7,378 nt of DNA from Desulfomicrobiaceae bacterium (GCA_003530935.1 DPEO01000127.1:1-7378); one strand, 5' to 3'; shown: positions 1 through 5,718, numbered from the stretch's first letter. Notes: a model not told the origin generated them from the sequence alone. Made by a program: numbers and translations.

Positions 1-5
1 CTCCT
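1..5 (-). promoter_or_regulatory. Ribosome binding site of the next gene (probably flgI), overlapping the flgH stop
   Basis: Read on the minus strand, the flgH stop codon is part of TAGGAG, a good Shine-Dalgarno core ending at the window edge. The start codon it serves would lie a few bases outside the window. In flagellar operons with the order flgF-flgG-flgA-flgH, the next gene is usually flgI (P-ring protein). The sequence shows only the binding site; the identity of the gene is inferred from this common order. Confidence 0.55.
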
Positions 6-684
6 AAAACGGCCACACATGGTCCAAAATCCTTGCCAGCCATCCTGGCCGCTGCTTTTCCGCCAGCACCCCTTCGCCAAAGAATTCGATGCGGGCGTCC
101 GCCAAATACGAAGATTCCACGGTATTGTCCGCAGCGATGTCCCGCGCCCGGACCAAGCCTTCCACGGCCACCAACTGAGTCTCGCCGTTGATGCGCATCT
201 CCCGGGCTCCCATGATTTCGAACACCCCCCCAGGAAGGACCCGCATCACCCGCGCCGCCACCGTAGCCTTCACCGAACTCTCCCTCTTGGTCTCCCCTTC
301 GCTTTCAAAATTATTGGTGGACCCAGCCTTGACCATGGGGGTGGTGCCCACATCGCCGAGATACGGCAGGGAATCCCGCCCCAAAAAATTACTGACTCCC
401 AGATCGACGCTGCTCTTTTTATCCGCCGTGGTGGAGGCCGTGTTCTTAGCCGTGGTGCTGTCCAAAATCTTCACCACCACGATATCCCCCACCCGCCGCG
501 CCCGGGGATCGGCAAACAAGACCGCCGCCCCATCAGGATCAAACAGGGATCCGGGATTTTCCCAGGCAGGCACCGCTGTCTGCGGCTGTGGCTCCAGGCT
601 GCGCCCCACAGAGGGTCGGCGGGAAGGAGTCGCGCACCCCACAATCAAGACCAAAAGCACCACCATCGTCCCTATGGCTTTCAT
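4..684 (-). CDS. flgH: Flagellar L-ring lipoprotein FlgH
   Basis: FlgH forms the L-ring in the outer membrane that acts as a bushing around the flagellar rod. The 226-residue product starts with a lipoprotein signal: a charged start, a hydrophobic run and the lipobox IVGC, so Cys17 is the predicted lipidated residue. Family landmarks are GSLF (45-48), the LFADPRARRVGDIVVV block (57-71), a V-rich core around 140-160 (VLPGGVFEIMGAREM), the GLVRARDIAADNTVESS segment from 176, and the C-terminal PGWLARILDHVWPF ending in the family's typical PF. Length matches usual FlgH (about 220-240). Its ATG overlaps the flgA stop codon in an ATGA arrangement (681-684), which indicates translational coupling. 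The upstream SD is only a run of G residues, consistent with dependence on flgA translation. Identity is secure. Confidence 0.96.
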   Translation of the reverse strand: MKAIGTMVVLLVLIVGCATPSRRPSVGRSLEPQPQTAVPAWENPGSLFDPDGAAVLFADPRARRVGDIVVVKILDSTTAKNTASTTADKKSSVDLGVSNFLGRDSLPYLGDVGTTPMVKAGSTNNFESEGETKRESSVKATVAARVMRVLPGGVFEIMGAREMRINGETQLVAVEGLVRARDIAADNTVESSYLADARIEFFGEGVLAEKQRPGWLARILDHVWPF

Positions 685-1640
685 ATGCCCCCCACACGCA
701 CCGTGGACTCATCCACCACCCGGGCCTCCACCACACGCTGGCTTTGCAGGTTGCGTACCCGGATCACGCTGCCTAACGCGCCGTCCTCCAAACTCTGGCC
801 GGGGGCCGCCAACCGCAGCCGACCGTTGTCAAAGACCACACGGACCATACGTCCCCGCTCCACCGCTGGCACCGGCTCCACCATCTCCGCCATGATGGGC
901 CTGCCTTGCGGCACAAAGGCCCGCACCCGCACGGCCCCCATGCCTGTACCGTCCCACACCGGGCGCCCCAAGGCCGCCAGGTCCATGCGCATGCGCACCA
1001 CGTTCTGCGCATCCACCACCTCACCCCGGGAAAGGGGGCGCGCCGCGCACGGCACCTCGGCCCACACCTCGGCAAGCACCACCCCGGAGAGGGCATCCCG
1101 CACCACGCCCGCCTCGTCCACCGCCTCCACGCGCACCGGGATGGAGCCGGAAAGGGCCGACGGCGGCACCAGGCGGAGCCGTACCGGCACATCGGCAGCA
1201 ATGAAAAACCATTGCGGCAGCCGCCATTGGGTGATACGCGCCTCGCCGCCCAGAGCGGCCAAGTGCGCCACCAAGGCCTGCTCCACGGCAGGCCGCAGGC
1301 GCTCCAGCGCCACCACTTGGCCGCCCCGCTGCACCAAGATCTCGTCCGGGAACGCCATGGGCGGGGCAGGCACCGGAACGCGGCCGGCCACCGCCTGCCG
1401 CACGGCCCGCCCGGAAATGCGCACCCGCCCCCCAACGATCTGCGGGGCCGGAGCCACGGAAGTCTGCCCCCAGCGCTCGAGGAACGCCATGGCGTCCTCG
1501 CCTTCGGCCCGAGCAAGATGGGCCAATGTAATAACCTGGGCTCCGGACGGCACACACACGGCCTCAGGCGCCACCAGACGTCCTGCCGCGGCCGCTGAGG
1601 CGGTCAAGGTCATGACGAGAAAAAACACCAGAGCACGCAT
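681..1640 (-). CDS. flgA: Flagellar P-ring assembly chaperone FlgA
   Basis: FlgA is a periplasmic chaperone that assists FlgI polymerisation into the P-ring around the rod. The product has 319 residues. It begins with a Sec-type signal peptide (MRALVFFLVMTLTASAAAA, cleavage probably after residue 19). The C-terminal part, about 190-319, carries the SAF/ChapFlgA pattern: an RPLSRGEVVDAQNV segment near 201-214, a QGRPIMAEMVEPVPAVERG segment, then GQSLEDGALGSVIRVRN near 281-297, the conserved late block in which the family usually reads G.ALe.G..G..IrV.N. It is longer than the enterobacterial protein (about 220) because of an extended N-terminal region, as in many deltaproteobacterial FlgA. Nine bases separate it from flgG, and its SD (AGGA) overlaps the flgG TAG stop. 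It overlaps flgH by 4 bases. The C-terminal half is clear; the N-terminal half is less conserved. Confidence 0.92.
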   Translation of the reverse strand: MRALVFFLVMTLTASAAAAGRLVAPEAVCVPSGAQVITLAHLARAEGEDAMAFLERWGQTSVAPAPQIVGGRVRISGRAVRQAVAGRVPVPAPPMAFPDEILVQRGGQVVALERLRPAVEQALVAHLAALGGEARITQWRLPQWFFIAADVPVRLRLVPPSALSGSIPVRVEAVDEAGVVRDALSGVVLAEVWAEVPCAARPLSRGEVVDAQNVVRMRMDLAALGRPVWDGTGMGAVRVRAFVPQGRPIMAEMVEPVPAVERGRMVRVVFDNGRLRLAAPGQSLEDGALGSVIRVRNLQSQRVVEARVVDESTVRVGGI

Positions 1641-1649
1641 AACCCCATC

Positions 1650-2432
1650 CTACCGCTTCACTTGATTGGCGATCTGCAGGAGGGAATCCGCCGTGGTGAT
1701 GGCCTTGGAGTTGGCCTCATAGGCGCGCTGGCCCACGATCATGTTCACCATTTCCTCCACGATCTCCACATTGGACATTTCCAGAAACCCCTGGGCCAGG
1801 GTGCCGGCGTTGCCTTGGCCCGGCACGTTCTCGATGGCCTCGCCCGAGGCGTCGGTCTGGTAAAAAAGATTGCGGCCGATGGCCTTGAGCCCTGCGGGGT
1901 TCACGAAGGTGTACACCGGGATGTCCGTCTCCGCCAGCGTGGTGCCGTTCTTGTCCACACAGGTGAGGTGCCCGTCCTCGGTGATCATGATGTTTTGGGT
2001 TTCCTGGGGAACGGTGAAGGCGGGCTGCAACGGGTAGCCGTTATCCGTGACAATGGTGCCGTCACTGTTGAGCTTGAATGCGCCACTGCGCGTGTAGGCG
2101 ATTTCCCCGCCTTTATCGACGCGAAAGAATCCTTCTCCCTCGATGGCGATGTCCAGTTGGTTGCCGGTATTTTGAAAATCGCCCTGGGAAAAAAGCTTGT
2201 GCACGGCCACAGGGCGCACACCTAGGCCGATTTGCAGGCCCACAGGAAGCTGATCGCCGTTTTGATTGAGTGTTCCCGCGATCTTGAGATTCTGGTACAT
2301 GAGGTCTTCGAACTCGGCGCGGTTCTTCTTGAACCCGGTGGTATTGACGTTGGCCAGATTGTTGGACGTCACGTCCAGGTTCATCTGCTGGGCCACCATG
2401 CCCGAGGCCGCGGTCCACAATGCGCGAATCAT
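1650..2432 (-). CDS. flgG: Flagellar distal rod protein FlgG
   Basis: FlgG builds the distal rod, the drive shaft that crosses the P- and L-rings. The 260-residue length is exactly typical. The N-terminal rod domain shows MIRALWTAASGM followed by the family signature NNLANVNTTGFKK (24-36). After it comes a FlgG-specific stretch, LPVGLQIGLGVRPVAVHKLF (about 62-81), which distinguishes FlgG from FlgF and FlgE. A mid-region GEGFFRV and a C-terminal domain with EEMVNMIVGQRAYEANSKAI complete the coiled-coil-forming ends needed for export and polymerisation. There is no signal peptide, as expected for a type III export substrate. A strong SD (AAGGAGGA on the minus strand, around 2437-2444) precedes the ATG, and 29 bases separate it from flgF. 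Second gene of the operon. Confidence 0.97.
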   Translation of the reverse strand: MIRALWTAASGMVAQQMNLDVTSNNLANVNTTGFKKNRAEFEDLMYQNLKIAGTLNQNGDQLPVGLQIGLGVRPVAVHKLFSQGDFQNTGNQLDIAIEGEGFFRVDKGGEIAYTRSGAFKLNSDGTIVTDNGYPLQPAFTVPQETQNIMITEDGHLTCVDKNGTTLAETDIPVYTFVNPAGLKAIGRNLFYQTDASGEAIENVPGQGNAGTLAQGFLEMSNVEIVEEMVNMIVGQRAYEANSKAITTADSLLQIANQVKR

Positions 2433-2461
2433 AGTTTCCTCCTTGCGCGGGACGCACGCGC

Positions 2462-3241
2462 CTAGCGCACCGATCCCACCTCGGTGATGAGTTTCTTGTC
2501 CTGATCAAAGGTCCCGGTGATGATCTTCTGATAGGCTTCGTAGGCACGCATGGTTTCGATCATGTTGACCATCTCGGTGACCACCTCCACGTTGGGCCTT
2601 TCCACCGCGCCCTGCACCACCTCGGCATCCTCGGCAGGCAGGGGGGCCGCGCCGCTCTCCGGCCGGATGCGCAGGAGATTCGCCCCCATCTTTTCCAGCA
2701 CCTGAGGATCTTCCACCCGGACCAGGGGGATGCGGTCCACGGCCTCGTTGTCGGCGCTCAAAAGTCCGTCGGCGGAGATGACGATGTCCCGAGTCCCTTC
2801 CGGGATCTGGATCGGGCCGCCCTCCCCCAGAAGGCGATTGCCCTGGGCGTCCACCACAAATCCGTCTGGAGAAAGTTGGAACCCGCCGCCGCGGGAGAGC
2901 ATCTCCCCTTGCGGGGTCTGAAGGCGGAAAAACCCCTCGCCCGCCACGGCGAGATCCAAAGGATTGCCCGTGGTCTCCAGCGGCCCCTGCGTCAAATCGA
3001 TGACACGCTCGGCAATGCGCGGCTGGGCAATGAGGTAGCTGCGCGGCCAGGCCACTTGCTCACGGACACTATAGTTGGGATTTTCCAAGTCGTGGGCGTA
3101 GCGGATGAAGGTATCCTGAAAGGCCAACCGATCCCCTTTGAAACCCGCAGTGTTCACATTGGCGAGATTGTTGGCGATGATATCCAGTCGCCGCTCTTGG
3201 GTCAGTGCCCCGAACAGGGCGCTGTAGCTGCTGTTTTGCAT
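2462..3241 (-). CDS. flgF: Flagellar proximal rod protein FlgF
   Basis: FlgF is a proximal rod subunit exported through the flagellar type III apparatus. From the ATG at 3241 the product has 259 residues, beginning MQNSSYSALFGALTQERRL. Landmarks are the rod signature NNLANVNTAGFKGDR, the central GNPLDLAVAGEGFFRLQT, and the C-terminal EMVNMIETMRAYEAYQKI helix shared by rod, hook and hook-associated proteins. It lacks the FlgG-specific GLQIGxGVRPV block, so it is FlgF rather than a second FlgG. An open frame continues 8 codons upstream to an ATG at 3265. The start at 3241 is preferred because an AAGGAGT SD lies 6 bases before it and because the predicted -24/-12 promoter would start transcription near 3257, inside the extension. 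First gene of the flgFGAH operon. Confidence 0.95.
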   Translation of the reverse strand: MQNSSYSALFGALTQERRLDIIANNLANVNTAGFKGDRLAFQDTFIRYAHDLENPNYSVREQVAWPRSYLIAQPRIAERVIDLTQGPLETTGNPLDLAVAGEGFFRLQTPQGEMLSRGGGFQLSPDGFVVDAQGNRLLGEGGPIQIPEGTRDIVISADGLLSADNEAVDRIPLVRVEDPQVLEKMGANLLRIRPESGAAPLPAEDAEVVQGAVERPNVEVVTEMVNMIETMRAYEAYQKIITGTFDQDKKLITEVGSVR

Positions 3242-3246
3242 GGCGC

Positions 3247-3253
3247 ACTCCTT
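3247..3253 (-). promoter_or_regulatory. Ribosome binding site deciding the flgF start
   Basis: On the minus strand this reads AAGGAGT, with 6 bases between its AGGAG core and the ATG at 3241. The alternative in-frame ATG at 3265 has no comparable site and lies upstream of the predicted transcription start. Confidence 0.75.
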
Positions 3254-3267
3254 GTGCCCATCCAAAA

Positions 3268-3284
3268 AGCAAGCATCGGGCCAA
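3268..3284 (-). promoter_or_regulatory. Sigma-54 (RpoN) -24/-12 promoter of the flgFGAH operon
   Basis: The minus strand reads TTGGCCCGATGCTTGCT. Against the RpoN consensus TTGGCACG-N4-TTGCT this differs at one base (C for A). The invariant GG (3282-3281) and GC (3270-3269) are separated by exactly 10 bases, as required. With GC at -12, transcription should begin close to 3257, giving a leader of about 16 bases that contains the flgF SD. Sigma-54 control of rod, ring and hook genes through an NtrC-type activator is established in several flagellated Proteobacteria. The activator is not in this window. Confidence 0.8.
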
Positions 3285-3334
3285 AAGCCCCAGCCCCCCG
3301 CGCCCGCCGTACCCGGGCCTTGGGGAGGACTCTT

Positions 3335-3363
3335 GTCCCCGGCAGGAACTTCCCGCCGGGGAC
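3335..3363. repeat. Strong inverted repeat between the cytochrome gene and flgF
   Basis: Perfect 9-base arms GTCCCCGGC (3335-3343) and GCCGGGGAC (3355-3363) flank an 11-base centre, AGGAACTTCCC, which contains a further GGAA/TTCC pairing. It begins 10 bases past the cytochrome stop codon, so it could be a 3' hairpin of that transcript. No U-tract follows on either strand, so it is not a standard intrinsic terminator. It also lies about 78-106 bases upstream of the predicted flgF transcription start, a usual distance for a sigma-54 activator site. The sequence alone does not decide between these roles. Confidence 0.6.
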
Positions 3364-3373
3364 GAAGGTGGTG

Positions 3374-3625
3374 TTATTTCTGAGACGCGAGCCACTGGAC
3401 GACGGCGGCGCGCTCGGCGTCCGAGATCTGCGGCGCAGCTCCCTTGGCGAGCATGCGCCCTACGAGCTTCTCCCAGGCCGCCTGATCCTGGCCAAACCGG
3501 GCTTCCACCCGTTTGAAACTGTGGCATGACGTACACACCCGCCGCGCCAAGGCTTCGTCTCCGGCGGCAACCGCCATGCCTGCCGTCAGCACCAGACCAC
3601 CGACAATAAGCAGCAACGATTTCAT
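3374..3625 (-). CDS. Small periplasmic monoheme class I cytochrome c
   Basis: An 83-residue precursor with a Sec signal peptide (MKSLLLIVGGLVLTAGMAVA, cleavage near residues 20-21), leaving a mature protein of about 62 residues. There is one heme-binding motif, CTSCH (31-35); the two cysteines attach heme c and His35 is the proximal ligand. Met58, in the W..LVGRMLAKGA segment, is the likely second axial ligand, followed by a C-terminal helix with ISDAERAAVVQWLAS. This W..V..M...GA pattern is typical of small electron-carrier cytochrome c domains. It should act as a soluble periplasmic electron carrier; its partners are not visible here. The start is supported by an SD GGAGGT (3632-3637) 6 bases upstream. 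The gene precedes flgF on the same strand, but flgF has its own promoter, so a functional link to flagella is not implied. It is not closely similar to Desulfovibrio cytochrome c-553 as I recall that sequence. Confidence 0.88.
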   Translation of the reverse strand: MKSLLLIVGGLVLTAGMAVAAGDEALARRVCTSCHSFKRVEARFGQDQAAWEKLVGRMLAKGAAPQISDAERAAVVQWLASQK

Positions 3626-3690
3626 AGTATTACCTCCACCGATTTGCGGTTGTGGGACGCGGGGCCCCCAAATCTGAGCGCCTTTTTAGG

Positions 3691-3720
3691 AAGATACCAC
3701 GATAGGTATCGGAAAAACAA
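3691..3720 (-). promoter_or_regulatory. Putative promoter of the cytochrome c gene, with an internal palindrome
   Basis: On the minus strand a weak -35-like TTGTTT (3720-3715) is followed after 18 bases by a -10-like TATCTT (3696-3691). Between and overlapping them is the palindrome GATACC-N6-GGTATC (3693-3710). The promoter match is modest (3/6 and 4/6). The placement of a perfect inverted repeat over the spacer and -10 is what suggests a regulated promoter. No known operator consensus is recognised. Confidence 0.35.
3693..3710. repeat. Perfect inverted repeat GATACC-N6-GGTATC
   Basis: Six-base arms at 3693-3698 and 3705-3710 enclose ACGATA. A second, overlapping inverted repeat, CGATA-GG-TATCG, occupies 3700-3711. 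The 18-base size fits a dimeric helix-turn-helix repressor site, and its position about 70 bases upstream of the cytochrome start fits promoter occlusion. Binding is not shown by sequence alone. Confidence 0.5.
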
Positions 3721-4006
3721 GCCGCCGGCCGCCGCGCTCTTCACTTGACCCATCGCCCAGCCCGCGCGTAGGGCGCGGGGCCACGCACAGCCGTCGTATG
3801 CCCGCCATGCCCTGCGTTACCTTGACCGCGGCGGTGCTCAGGCGCATAGCGGCCCAGAGAACGACCACAAACGAGATGCGCTTTCGCATAAAAAAATTCT
3901 GGCCGTCGCCTCGGACGTGTGCCTGCGGCAGACCGTCATATTCCTCTACGGCCGTGCCCGAACCGCCGGCAGCGCCTCCTAACCCAACACCACAAGGAGA
4001 TCTCCC

Positions 4007-5341
4007 ATGAATATATGCATTATCGGCACCGGATACGTGGGCCTCGTCACCGCCGCATGCTTTGCCGAGATGGGCAACACTGTGGAGTGCGTGGACGTCA
4101 ATGACGCCGTTGTGGAGCAACTTCAGCACGGCCGTGTCCATATCTATGAACCTGGACTGGAAGAGATCGTCCGACGCAATATCGACGCCGGACGCCTTTC
4201 TTTTACCACGGATCTGGCCACAGCCATGCGCGACAAACTCTTCCTCTTTTGCTGCGTGGGGACCCCGGAAGGGCCCGACGGCTCCGCAGACCTTTCCTTC
4301 GTCGAACAGGCCGCGAGGGATATTGGAAAAAATCTTTCCCAATACGCCATTGTCGTGAACAAATCCACCGTTCCAGTGGGCACGGCGGATTGGGTGCGGA
4401 GCCTCATTCAGGAAGAGTTGGACGCCCGGGGCGTATCCGTGGAGTTCGATGTGGTCTCCAACCCCGAGTTTCTCAAGGAAGGCGACGCCGTCAACGACTT
4501 CATGAAGCCGGACCGCGTCATCGTGGGCACGGACAACGTGCGCACCGCAGAGCTCTTGCGCGCCCTCTACGCGCCGTACGCCCGCAGCCGGGAAAAGCTC
4601 ATCGTCATGGGCGTGCGCAGCGCGGAGATGACCAAGTACGCCGCCAACTGCATGCTGGCCACCAAGATCAGCTTCATCAACGAGATCGCCAACATCTGTG
4701 ACCGCGTGGGGGCCGATGTGGCGGAGGTCCGCCACGGCATCGGCGCGGACCACCGCATCGGCTACCAGTTCATCTACCCTGGCGTCGGTTACGGAGGCTC
4801 CTGTTTTCCCAAGGATGTCAAAGCCCTGGTGGGTACGGCCCGACAGGCGGGCTACGAGCCGCAGCTCTTGGCCGCGGTGGATGAAGTCAACGAGCGGCAA
4901 AAGGCGCTGCTCGCCGCCAAGATCGAAGACTACTTCGCCCCTCAAGGCGGGGTGGCGGGCAAGACCGTCGCCCTATGGGGGCTCGCCTTCAAACCCAATA
5001 CCGACGACATGCGTCAGGCCCCGGCGCTGGCCATCATCGCCCGCCTCACCCAACAGGGCATGCGCGTACGGGCCTTCGATCCCGTGGCGCGGCACAAGGC
5101 ACGGGAGATCCTGGCGGACAATCCCCTCGTCTCCATCGAGGAAGATCCCTACGCCATCCTGCAAGGGGCCGACGCCCTGGTGGTGGTGACGGAGTGGAAC
5201 CAGTTCCGCAATCCGGATTTTGCCCGCATCAAAAAGGCCCTCACCGCGCCCATCATCTTCGACGGCCGCAACCTCTACGATCCCCGGCTCCTGGCCAGCC
5301 AGGGTTTCGCCTACTTTTGCATCGGCCGACCGCGGGCATAA
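4007..5341 (+). CDS. ugd: UDP-glucose 6-dehydrogenase
   Basis: This enzyme oxidises UDP-glucose to UDP-glucuronate with two NAD+ in the cytosol, supplying precursors for capsule, exopolysaccharide or lipopolysaccharide sugars. The 444-residue length is typical. The N-terminal Rossmann domain has GTGYVG (7-12) and an acidic ribose-binding residue in VECVDVN (Asp30). Conserved active-site segments follow: KSTVPVGT (119-126, Thr121), NPEFLKEG (152-159, Glu154 and Glu158), and the central helix with Lys210 and Asn214 (TKYAANCMLATK). The catalytic cysteine is Cys266 in GGSCFPKD (263-270, with Asp270). The C-terminal UDP-binding domain has LWGLAFKPNTDDMRQAP and ends near a DGRNLYDP motif. All catalytic residues expected for the UGD family are present. 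The ATG has an AAGGAGA SD 6 bases upstream. It stands alone here with no polysaccharide genes beside it, so the polymer it serves cannot be stated. Confidence 0.96.
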   Translation: MNICIIGTGYVGLVTAACFAEMGNTVECVDVNDAVVEQLQHGRVHIYEPGLEEIVRRNIDAGRLSFTTDLATAMRDKLFLFCCVGTPEGPDGSADLSFVEQAARDIGKNLSQYAIVVNKSTVPVGTADWVRSLIQEELDARGVSVEFDVVSNPEFLKEGDAVNDFMKPDRVIVGTDNVRTAELLRALYAPYARSREKLIVMGVRSAEMTKYAANCMLATKISFINEIANICDRVGADVAEVRHGIGADHRIGYQFIYPGVGYGGSCFPKDVKALVGTARQAGYEPQLLAAVDEVNERQKALLAAKIEDYFAPQGGVAGKTVALWGLAFKPNTDDMRQAPALAIIARLTQQGMRVRAFDPVARHKAREILADNPLVSIEEDPYAILQGADALVVVTEWNQFRNPDFARIKKALTAPIIFDGRNLYDPRLLASQGFAYFCIGRPRA

Positions 5342-5366
5342 AAAAAGGCCCTCCCGCAGGAGGGCC
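5340..5366 (-). terminator. Intrinsic terminator of the 70-residue CxxC protein gene, abutting ugd
   Basis: Perfect 8-base arms GGCCCTCC (5347-5354) and GGAGGGCC (5359-5366) enclose a 4-base loop. On the minus strand the hairpin is followed by seven U (A run 5340-5346), a textbook intrinsic terminator about 40 bases after the stop at 5407. On the plus strand the same hairpin follows the ugd stop directly but has no U-tract behind it, so it would terminate ugd poorly and may serve as a 3' end-stabilising hairpin. Confidence 0.85.
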
Positions 5367-5406
5367 ACACACCCGCCCGACGACGCGACGCGCCGCCGAG
5401 GTTCCT

Positions 5407-5619
5407 TTACAATCGACCGAGGGTCGCCCGACGCTGCAACTCCAGGACAATGGCCTGCTCGTAGTGCACCGACGCCGAGCAGGACGGACACGAAGATTCC
5501 AAGTATTGGTCAAGGAATTGACTTTCTTCCCAAAAATCCAGCAATTCCTCACGGTCGAGGTTCTGGAGTTGCGCCTCCAGGGAAATATCGGCCTCATGCT
5601 GGGGTAGGGCTCGCGCCAT
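5407..5619 (-). CDS. Small acidic protein with a CxxC motif, function unknown
   Basis: A 70-residue protein I do not recognise. It begins MARALPQHEADISLEAQLQ. The first 43 residues are rich in Glu, Asp, Leu and Gln and look helical, with a tryptophan in LLDFWEESQFLDQYLE. Then comes SSCPSCSAS with a single CxxC pair (Cys44, Cys47), and a basic C-terminal helix ending RRATLGRL. The CPSC pair resembles half of a zinc ribbon or a redox motif; with only two cysteines, metal binding would need dimerisation or another ligand such as His52. No signal peptide or membrane segment is seen, so it is probably cytosolic. That it is a real gene is supported by an AAGGAGT SD 6 bases before the ATG, a strong terminator after it and a possible promoter upstream. 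It converges on ugd and diverges from the RluA-CoaE gene. Confidence 0.75.
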   Translation of the reverse strand: MARALPQHEADISLEAQLQNLDREELLDFWEESQFLDQYLESSCPSCSASVHYEQAIVLELQRRATLGRL

Positions 5620-5663
5620 GCAACACTCCTTGCAAACTCTGGTTCACGAAACGACTGGCGGTC

Positions 5664-5692
5664 CTTGTATCGGGGTTTGTCCAGTTTGTCCA
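5664..5692 (-). promoter_or_regulatory. Putative sigma-70 promoter of the 70-residue CxxC protein gene
   Basis: On the minus strand, TGGACA (5692-5687; 5 of 6 to the -35 consensus) is followed after 17 bases by TACAAG (5669-5664; 4 of 6 to the -10). Transcription would start near 5657, giving a leader of about 38 bases. The -35 lies in one copy of a tandem 9-base repeat. This is a plausible but unproven call. Confidence 0.4.
5675..5692. repeat. Tandem 9-base direct repeat in the divergent promoter region
   Basis: GTTTGTCCA occurs twice without a gap (5675-5683 and 5684-5692). It lies between the divergent 70-residue-protein and RluA-CoaE genes and covers the putative -35 of the former. It could be a binding site for a regulator or a chance duplication. 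Confidence 0.5.
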
Positions 5693-5707
5693 TGCTCCAA
5701 CGAACGA

Positions 5708-5713
5708 GGGAGG
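5708..5713 (+). promoter_or_regulatory. Ribosome binding site deciding the RluA-CoaE start
   Basis: GGGAGG lies 5 bases before the ATG at 5719. Earlier in-frame starts (TTG at 5665, ATG at 5692) lack such a site and would add residues unlike the RluA family. Confidence 0.7.
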
Positions 5714-5718
5714 CGGCC

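Larger units (their letters stand above)
3626..4006. other. Divergent intergenic region between the cytochrome gene and ugd
   Basis: About 380 bases hold no gene I can support. Contents seen: the cytochrome SD (3632-3637) and putative promoter with palindrome (3691-3720); a GC-rich inverted repeat with 7-base arms, CCCGCGC (3761-3767) and GCGCGGG (3773-3779), without a U-tract; a run of seven A (3890-3896); and the ugd SD AAGGAGA (3994-4000). Candidate plus-strand promoter elements are weak. TTGACC (3822-3827) followed after 17 bases by CATAGC (3845-3850) is the best spaced; TTGACC at 3745-3750 has no good -10 partner. The ugd transcription start therefore remains unassigned and its leader may be long. 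Confidence 0.6.

Noticed and set aside
19..1665. Long plus-strand open frame (548 codons) antisense to flgH and flgA
   Set aside because: It spans two well-identified genes and their junction, has a low-complexity Arg/Thr/Ala/Ser composition and no SD. It is a mirror frame created by the GC-rich codon bias of the real genes.
3242..3265. Eight-codon N-terminal extension of flgF starting at 3265
   Set aside because: The SD supports the start at 3241, and the predicted promoter start at about 3257 excludes the upstream ATG from the transcript.
3761..3779. GC-rich hairpin CCCGCGC-N5-GCGCGGG as a terminator
   Set aside because: No U-tract follows on either strand and no gene ends nearby; short GC-rich inverted repeats are common at this base composition.
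3829..3842. Resemblance of GGCGGTGCTC to the ops element used by RfaH before polysaccharide genes
   Set aside because: Only the first six bases agree with GGCGGTAGCGT and no JUMPstart context surrounds it.
3686..3889. 67-codon minus-strand frame in the intergenic region with a signal-peptide-like start (MRKRISFVVVLWAAMRLSTA)
   Set aside because: No SD precedes the ATG (upstream is a T-run), the remainder is Arg/Gly-rich without a recognisable pattern, and its end overlaps the probable cytochrome promoter and palindrome. Transcript or peptide evidence would be needed.
3889..3915. Possible sigma-28 promoter (TAAA-N15-GCCGATAA) before ugd
   Set aside because: The -10 part, GCCTCGGA, matches only about half of the consensus, and ugd is not an expected sigma-28 target.
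3798..4010. 70-codon plus-strand frame before ugd
   Set aside because: Proline- and arginine-rich, no SD, and it overlaps the ugd SD and start; it looks like non-coding sequence.
3686..4945. Minus-strand open frame antisense to ugd (419 codons)
   Set aside because: Most of it mirrors ugd, whose motifs are complete, and the rest is the divergent intergenic region.
5665..5718. Eighteen-codon N-terminal extension of RluA-CoaE starting at TTG 5665
   Set aside because: A rare start codon with no SD. It runs through the tandem repeat and divergent promoter region, while the ATG at 5719 has a good SD.
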